Positions 58,733 through 64,000 of a DNA stretch of 64,000 nucleotides are shown here, piece by piece (position 1 is the stretch's first letter; each line of letters opens with the position of its first letter). A program made the translations under genes and the position numbers. The notes beneath the pieces were generated by a model. It worked only from the letters and a program-made list of their open reading frames with translations, was not told the DNA's origin and searched no databases. The stretch is from the NCBI GenBank assembly GCA_903907075.1, contig CAIVMQ010000083.1, positions 1 to 64,000 on the forward strand, given 5' to 3'. Origin of the DNA: an uncultured Bacteroidia bacterium (GTDB taxonomy: Bacteria; Bacteroidota; Bacteroidia; Bacteroidales; Prolixibacteraceae).

Positions 58733-59668
58733 ATGCAACGATTCCTATATATTTTATTTTTTGCGCTGTTAGCTTTCCAAAGTGGTGCGCAACCACATAC
58801 ATCGGTCATATCCGGAACACTAGAACGGATAGAACAATTTAAATCTAAATTTATTGCTCCATTAAATGTAGATATCTGGCTACCAGAGAGCTATAATTCA
58901 AAGACGAAATACAGTGTTTTGTATATGCATGATGGGCAAATGCTTTTTGATGCTTCATCAACCTGGAATCACCAAAGCTGGGATATCGATGATGTCGCGA
59001 CATCATTAATGAAACAAGGAAAAGTAACGCCATTTATCGTTGTAGGCATCTGGAGTGAAGGGAGTACGCGACATGCAACTTACTTTCCTGAGAAACCTTA
59101 TGAATCACTCTCCAAAGATCAATTAACTGAAATATCAGTTCAGTTAAAAAAAACGGGGAAGAGTACGGATAATTTTAAGCCAAATTCTGATAACTATTTA
59201 AGATTTATCGTTAAAGAGCTAAAGCCAATTATCAACAAGAAATATTCCGTTTACAAGGATAAACGCCATACTTTTATTGCAGGAAGCAGTATGGGCGGAT
59301 TGATTTCGATGTATGCCGTTTGTGAATACCCTCAAGTCTTTGGAGGGGCGGCATGTATGAGTACCCATTGGCCTGGCACATTTGCCGTGGAAGGAAACCC
59401 TATTCCCGAGGCATTCGTGAATTATATGCGCAATCATTTGCCAAATCCAAAAAACCACCGATTCTATTTCGATTATGGCGACAAAACCTTAGATGCACTA
59501 TATGCTCCATTACAAAAAAAAGTTGACGCGGTATTAAAATCAAGAGGATTTTCGACAAAAAACGTGAAAACGGTATTCTTTCCGGGCAAAGATCATAGTG
59601 AAAAATCTTGGAATGAAAGGCTTGATATACCGCTGCTATTTCTTCTGCCTGCAGAATCTAATCATTAG
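58733..59668 (+). CDS. Secreted alpha/beta-hydrolase esterase (EsteraseD/enterochelin-esterase type)
   Basis: About 311 residues, starting at ATG 58733 where a signal peptide begins (MQRFLYILFFALLAFQSGA). The earlier part of the frame overlaps the divergent promoter region. The nucleophile elbow is AGSSMGG with the catalytic Ser, and the His is in FFPGKDHSEKSW. VLYMHDGQMLFD is a family block. It probably hydrolyses esters in the periplasm; substrate unknown. Confidence 0.9.
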   Translation: MQRFLYILFFALLAFQSGAQPHTSVISGTLERIEQFKSKFIAPLNVDIWLPESYNSKTKYSVLYMHDGQMLFDASSTWNHQSWDIDDVATSLMKQGKVTPFIVVGIWSEGSTRHATYFPEKPYESLSKDQLTEISVQLKKTGKSTDNFKPNSDNYLRFIVKELKPIINKKYSVYKDKRHTFIAGSSMGGLISMYAVCEYPQVFGGAACMSTHWPGTFAVEGNPIPEAFVNYMRNHLPNPKNHRFYFDYGDKTLDALYAPLQKKVDAVLKSRGFSTKNVKTVFFPGKDHSEKSWNERLDIPLLFLLPAESNH

Positions 59669-59783
59669 TCTAGATTTTGTCTAATTAAAGTTAAAACGAA
59701 ACGTGGTTAGAGAGTATTACCTGATTTAACAGCTGCAATGATGATTCTTTGCAGACAATCCTTTCCGATTCTCTCCTTTTTCC

Positions 59784-59791
59784 TATTTTTG
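59784..59791 (+). promoter_or_regulatory. Putative -7 promoter element of valS
   Basis: TATTTTTG matches TAnnTTTG 75 bases before the valS ATG. Confidence 0.5.
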
Positions 59792-59865
59792 TCCCCTAAT
59801 TGAATAAACCGGTTCTCCGGAGTTGCAAAGCATGAATAAATTGATCCAATACCAAGCATAAGATA

Positions 59866-62508
59866 ATGGAAATCCCAAGTAAATACGATCCTTCAGAAGT
59901 TGAAGACAAGTGGTATAAATATTGGATGGAGCAGAACTTCTTCCATTCAGAACCTGATGACCGTGAGCCCTATACGATCGTAATCCCACCACCTAATGTG
60001 ACTGGGGTATTGCATATGGGGCACATGCTGAACAATTCGATTCAGGATATTTTGGTTCGACGTGCCCGTATGCAAGGGAAAAATGCTTGCTGGGTACCCG
60101 GAACTGATCATGCTTCGATAGCCACAGAGGCTAAAGTTGTTGATAAGCTTCGCAAGGAGGGAATTTCGAAAGACGATCTTACGCGGGATGAATTTCTTGC
60201 CCATGCATGGGAGTGGACGCATAAACATGGAGGGATCATACTCGAACAACTTAAAAAGCTAGGTGCATCGTGCGACTGGGAGCGTACCTGTTTCACCATG
60301 GATCCGATCCGCTCTGAATCGGTAATCAAAGTATTTGTAGATCTATACAATAAAGGATTAATCTACCGTGGTGTGCGGATGGTCAACTGGGATCCGGCAG
60401 CTAAAACAGCAGTCTCGGATGAGGAGGTTAATTACAAAGAGGAAAAGTCTAAACTTTATTACGTCAGATATATTATAGAAGGAACAACAGATCAATATGT
60501 TACTGTTGCTACTACCCGACCTGAAACAATCTTGGGTGATACTGCTGTTTGTGTAAATCCACACGATGAGAGGTTTGGCCATCTAACAGGAAAAAGAGTT
60601 CTCGTTCCGTTGATAAATCGTTCCGTTCCAATTATTCAAGACGAATATGTTGATATTGAATTTGGTACAGGATGTCTTAAGATCACTCCTGCACACGACA
60701 TCAATGATTATGAGATTGGATTACGACACCATCTGGAGGTTATTGACACCTTTAATGATGACGGCACATTAAGTGACAAAGCTCAGCTACTGGTAGGTGT
60801 CGATCGTTTTGAGGCACGTAAACAGATTATTCCGCTACTAGAAGCAGCCGGAAACCTGGTTAAAATTGAAGATTACACCAATAAAGTGGGGTATTCCGAG
60901 CGTACTGATGTAGCTATTGAGCCTAAATTATCGGCACAATGGTTCTTAAAAATGTCAGACATTACTAAACCTGCTGCCTCGGCTGTAGAACAGGAAGATA
61001 TAAAGTTTTATCCGGCTAAGTTTAAAAATCTCTACCGTCATTGGATGGAGAATATCAAGGATTGGTGTATTTCTCGTCAGCTCTGGTGGGGCCATCGCAT
61101 TCCGGTTTACTACCTTGCCGATGGATCTTTTGTCGTTGCCGACAGTGAAGAAAAAGCTGTTGAAATGGCGCGGATCACGAGCGGAGATTCGAAGCTTACC
61201 AGTAGTGATTTGCGTCAGGACGAAGATGTACTTGATACCTGGGCCTCCTCATGGCTTTGGCCGATCGCGGTATTTGATGGAATCAACCACCCCGAGAATA
61301 AAGAGATTAACTACTATTATCCGACCAATGATCTGGTAACTGCACCGGAGATCATATTTTTCTGGGTAGCTAGAATGGTTATAGCGGGTTATGAATATCG
61401 CGGTAACCTTCCGTTTAAGAATGTTTATTTCACAGGTATTGTGCGTGATAAACTGAGGCGAAAGATGTCTAAATCGTTAGGAAATTCGCCAGATCCACTT
61501 GATCTTATTGCAAAATATGGGGCAGACGGAGTTCGTGTTGGCATGTTATTTTGTTCACCCGCAGGTAATGATATCTTATTTGACGAATCACTGTCTGAGC
61601 AAGGGCGTAACTTTAGTTCAAAAATCTGGAACTCATTTCGATTAATTAAAGGGTGGGAAGTTGACTACTCCATTGACCAACCCGAACATTCAAGATTAGC
61701 CATTGAGTGGTTTAGAGCCAAGTTAAGTGAGGTAACCTTAACAATGGATGACCATTTTGATAAATACCGACTTAACGATGCGTTAATGACCATCTATAAC
61801 ACTATCCGCGATGAATTTTCAGGATGGTTGCTTGAGATCATAAAACCGGCTTATCAGGCCCCTATCGATGGGACAACCATTGATCAGATCAGCGAATTAT
61901 TTGATGAAGTATTGCGTTTACTTCATCCATTTATGCCTTTTATATCAGAAGAGATCTGGCATCTTCTCAAGGAGAGAAATCCCGGTGATTCAATTATGAT
62001 TTCGCAATGGCCAAAGCCGATTTCGGGTCAGGAAGAGATTTGTGAGAAATTTGAGGTAATCAAAGAGGTAATCACAGGTATACGCTCTATTCGCAAGGCC
62101 AAAGAGATAGCCAATAAGGAGCAACTGCAATTATTTATTGCTCCCGGTGAGAAAGGATATATCCCAGAATACAATTCCATTGTATTTAAAATGGCTAATC
62201 TTTCGCAACTCCAAATAACCACAGAGGAGGTTGCCGGAGCGATGTCGTTCAGGGTAAATACCACAGCCTATTATCTCCCGCTAGGAGATGTTGTAAATCT
62301 GCAAGAGGAGATCCTGAAGATCGAGGAGGAACTTAAATACACCCTTGGATTCCTGGAGGCCGTAATGAAAAAAACGGGAAATGAACGATTTATGAGTAGT
62401 GCCCCTGCTCAGGTTGTAGATCTGGAGCGTAAAAAACAAACAGACGCGCAAGAGAAGATCAAGATGCTGGAAGAGCGGATACTCTCATTCAAGTCATCAA
62501 TGGACTAA
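59866..62508 (+). CDS. valS: Valine-tRNA ligase
   Basis: An 880-residue class I synthetase. The HIGH motif is HMGH in [18 protein letters not shown] and the KMSKS loop is [16 protein letters not shown]. The editing domain carries [14 protein letters not shown]. The C-terminal coiled coil (about 810-878, with [16 protein letters not shown]) that grips tRNA is present. Complete, single gene. Confidence 0.97.
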   Translation: MEIPSKYDPSEVEDKWYKYWMEQNFFHSEPDDREPYTIVIPPPNVTGVLHMGHMLNNSIQDILVRRARMQGKNACWVPGTDHASIATEAKVVDKLRKEGISKDDLTRDEFLAHAWEWTHKHGGIILEQLKKLGASCDWERTCFTMDPIRSESVIKVFVDLYNKGLIYRGVRMVNWDPAAKTAVSDEEVNYKEEKSKLYYVRYIIEGTTDQYVTVATTRPETILGDTAVCVNPHDERFGHLTGKRVLVPLINRSVPIIQDEYVDIEFGTGCLKITPAHDINDYEIGLRHHLEVIDTFNDDGTLSDKAQLLVGVDRFEARKQIIPLLEAAGNLVKIEDYTNKVGYSERTDVAIEPKLSAQWFLKMSDITKPAASAVEQEDIKFYPAKFKNLYRHWMENIKDWCISRQLWWGHRIPVYYLADGSFVVADSEEKAVEMARITSGDSKLTSSDLRQDEDVLDTWASSWLWPIAVFDGINHPENKEINYYYPTNDLVTAPEIIFFWVARMVIAGYEYRGNLPFKNVYFTGIVRDKLRRKMSKSLGNSPDPLDLIAKYGADGVRVGMLFCSPAGNDILFDESLSEQGRNFSSKIWNSFRLIKGWEVDYSIDQPEHSRLAIEWFRAKLSEVTLTMDDHFDKYRLNDALMTIYNTIRDEFSGWLLEIIKPAYQAPIDGTTIDQISELFDEVLRLLHPFMPFISEEIWHLLKERNPGDSIMISQWPKPISGQEEICEKFEVIKEVITGIRSIRKAKEIANKEQLQLFIAPGEKGYIPEYNSIVFKMANLSQLQITTEEVAGAMSFRVNTTAYYLPLGDVVNLQEEILKIEEELKYTLGFLEAVMKKTGNERFMSSAPAQVVDLERKKQTDAQEKIKMLEERILSFKSSMD

Positions 62509-62534
62509 ACCGAATCTTAGTCGTTAGATTTTAA

Positions 62535-62582
62535 AATCAACAAGACCTTTCGAATAGATACTATCGAAAGGTCTTGTTGATT
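62535..62582. terminator. Strong bidirectional terminator between valS and ald
   Basis: Perfect 19-base arms, 62535-62553 and 62564-62582, are separated by 10 bases that hold a further short ATAG/CTAT pair. The flanks are AT-rich on both sides. It lies between convergent genes. Confidence 0.85.
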
Positions 62583-62599
62583 AAGCTATAGTCAAGCGA

Positions 62600-63715
62600 T
62601 TATTTCAAGACACTATTTACCTTAACGTAAGGCAATCCAAATGCCTCTGCAACACCCTCATAAACGACCTTTCCATCGACGATATTCAACCCTTTTCGCA
62701 ACGCACGATCTTCGACACAGGCTGCTTTCCAACCTTTGGCAGCCAGACTCATTGCATAAGGTAATGTGGCATTGGTTAACGCGATAGTTGAAGTGCGTGG
62801 CACGGCACCAGGCATATTAGCTACGGTGTAATGGATGACCTCATCGATAACATAAGTTGGATGGTCATGCGTTGTTGGGACCGTTGTTTCGATACATCCT
62901 CCCTGATCGACAGCCACATCAATTAATACGGTTCCAGGGTTCATCGTTTTAAGCATATCCTTGGTGATCAAAAAAGGGGCTTTAGTACCGGGTATCAGAA
63001 CCGCTCCCACGATTACATCGCTAACTTTAACTTGCGAACGTATATTGTAATCATTAGACATCATAGTCTTCACATTAGCGGGCATTATATCGTCAAGGTA
63101 ACGCAACCGACGCAGGCTTATATCCATAATAGTTACATCTGCACCCAGTCCGGCAGCCATTTTTGCAGCTTCTGTACCAACGATGCCACCGCCGAGTATC
63201 AATACCTTTGCAGGAAGCACGCCGGGAACACCACCAAGCAACATACCGCGTCCTCCAAAAGTACGCTCTAAGTATTTCGCCCCTTCGTGAATCGACATCC
63301 GACCGGCCACTTCAGACATCGGAATGAGCAGTGGAAGGGAACGATCTTCAAGTTCAACCGTTTCATAGGCCAGACACACAGCCTTGCGGCGGATCATTGC
63401 TTTTGTAAGTGGCTCTGAGGATGCAAAATGGAAATAGGTATATACCAGTTGACCTTCACGAATCAGGTCATATTCAGACTCAATGGGCTCCTTAACTTTA
63501 ATAATCATCTCGGCAATGGCATAAACATCGGTAAGTTCGGGAACCACGACTGCTCCGGCATTCACATATTCAAGATCCGCAAAACCACTCCCATTTCCAG
63601 CTGTCGATTGGACATATACCTTATTCCCTTTTTTAACCAATTCTGCAGCCCCAGCTGGTGTAAGCGCTACTCGGTTCTCGTTATTTTTAATCTCCTTGGG
63701 TATACCTATTATCAT
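62600..63715 (-). CDS. ald: Alanine dehydrogenase
   Basis: About 371 residues, NAD-dependent, interconverting alanine with pyruvate and ammonia. The N-terminus IIGIPKEIKNNENRVALTPAG is the family signature, and the Rossmann motif is LILGGGIVGTEAAKMA. GAVLIPGTKAPFL and the DVAVDQGGCIE block also fit. A second ATG two codons upstream (63721) is also possible. Confidence 0.95.
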   Translation of the reverse strand: MIIGIPKEIKNNENRVALTPAGAAELVKKGNKVYVQSTAGNGSGFADLEYVNAGAVVVPELTDVYAIAEMIIKVKEPIESEYDLIREGQLVYTYFHFASSEPLTKAMIRRKAVCLAYETVELEDRSLPLLIPMSEVAGRMSIHEGAKYLERTFGGRGMLLGGVPGVLPAKVLILGGGIVGTEAAKMAAGLGADVTIMDISLRRLRYLDDIMPANVKTMMSNDYNIRSQVKVSDVIVGAVLIPGTKAPFLITKDMLKTMNPGTVLIDVAVDQGGCIETTVPTTHDHPTYVIDEVIHYTVANMPGAVPRTSTIALTNATLPYAMSLAAKGWKAACVEDRALRKGLNIVDGKVVYEGVAEAFGLPYVKVNSVLK

Positions 63716-63910
63716 AATCATTGATTTAATTCGATAAAATTAACCAGATTAGAAGTGAATAAACATGACTAAAGACCATATATACAAGGAGTTTTATAAA
63801 ATAGAAGAATGAAATTAAACCGTTGTTTAAATATTCTAATTTCAATAATAAGATCAAAATTCTAACAATAAAGAAAGCAAAAAGAGCTTAAAAGCTTATA
63901 ATTATAATTG

Positions 63911-63918
63911 TATCTTTG
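63911..63918 (+). promoter_or_regulatory. Putative -7 promoter element of the gene cut by the window edge
   Basis: TATCTTTG matches TAnnTTTG 34 bases before the ATG at 63945. Confidence 0.55.
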
Positions 63919-63944
63919 CCAATTGTCAACAATGAATTTAAAGA

Positions 63945-64000
63945 ATGCCTAAAATTTCGAATAGAGGAGCGCAATTGCCGGAGTCGGCAATTCGTAAATT
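63945..64000 (+). CDS. Aminotransferase class I/II, N-terminal fragment at window edge
   Basis: The last 56 bases encode MPKISNRGAQLPESAIRK and continue past the window. Such a start is typical of Bacteroidota PLP-dependent aspartate/aromatic-type aminotransferases (MPKIS-RG--LP-S-IRKL). A promoter element lies just upstream. The assignment rests on only 18 residues. Confidence 0.55.
   Translation, partial: MPKISNRGAQLPESAIRK

Overview
The window reads as an AT-rich chromosomal stretch of a member of the Bacteroidota. The evidence is protein content typical of that phylum (an ECF sigma/FecR/TonB-receptor triad, a DUF6089-like barrel protein, a CHRD lipoprotein, an acyl-ACP thioesterase, an M3 peptidase with a lipobox) and repeated use of the Bacteroidota -7 promoter element TAnnTTTG just upstream of genes on both strands. 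I cannot name the genus. There is no rRNA, tRNA, CRISPR array, insertion sequence or phage module that I can see; most of the window is ordinary chromosome.

Layout. 1-5.2 kb: an ECF sigma factor with a small PepSY-like protein, tag, a TPR protein followed 1 nt later by rarA. 5.2-9.3 kb: a minus-strand methionine block, lysC then metY then metA, preceded by a leader with a short Met-rich ORF and hairpins. 9.4-18.8 kb: truncated hemoglobin, aldo/keto reductase, cfa, an uncharacterised Cys-motif protein, secreted oligoendopeptidase, ychF, and a sigma / membrane protein / Spy-like stress operon. 18.8-31.7 kb: hisS, nadA, ilvE, a GNAT, an HdeD-like protein, yebC, ppk2, mnmE, katG and a CHRD lipoprotein. 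31.9-36.3 kb: a tight four-gene operon, UbiA prenyltransferase, type III polyketide synthase, methyltransferase, FAD monooxygenase, which looks like a biosynthetic cluster for a prenylated phenolic or quinone lipid. 36.8-40.4 kb: a sulfur-carrier operon (ThiS-like protein ending GGGSR, PLP sulfhydrylase-like enzyme, ThiF/MoeB-like E1, DsrE-like, TusA-like, JAMM protease) matching the protein-thiocarboxylate route to homocysteine. 40.4-44.4 kb: TonB-dependent transducer, FecR and ECF sigma. 44.5-54.3 kb: glycosyltransferase, acyl-ACP thioesterase, Tat-type aldo/keto reductase, barrel protein, dcp, a DMT transporter and three uncharacterised proteins. 54.3-64 kb: argS, class I fumarase, YkgJ-like protein, secreted esterase, valS, ald, and the first 18 codons of an aminotransferase cut by the window edge.

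How the genes work together. Two routes to homocysteine lie 30 kb apart: the free-sulfide route (MetA with acetyl-CoA-type Glu111, then MetY) and the carrier-protein route (HcyS/HcyF/HcyD-like). The carrier operon adds a DsrE-like and a TusA-like protein that could relay sulfane sulfur to the carrier. The type III PKS operon recalls the alkylresorcinol/alkylquinone clusters of other bacteria but carries a UbiA prenyltransferase as its first gene. These two operons and the Met-rich lysC leader are the most interesting parts of the window. Several gene starts given here are moved inward because a TAnnTTTG element overlaps the longer reading frame or because the inner start exposes a signal peptide.
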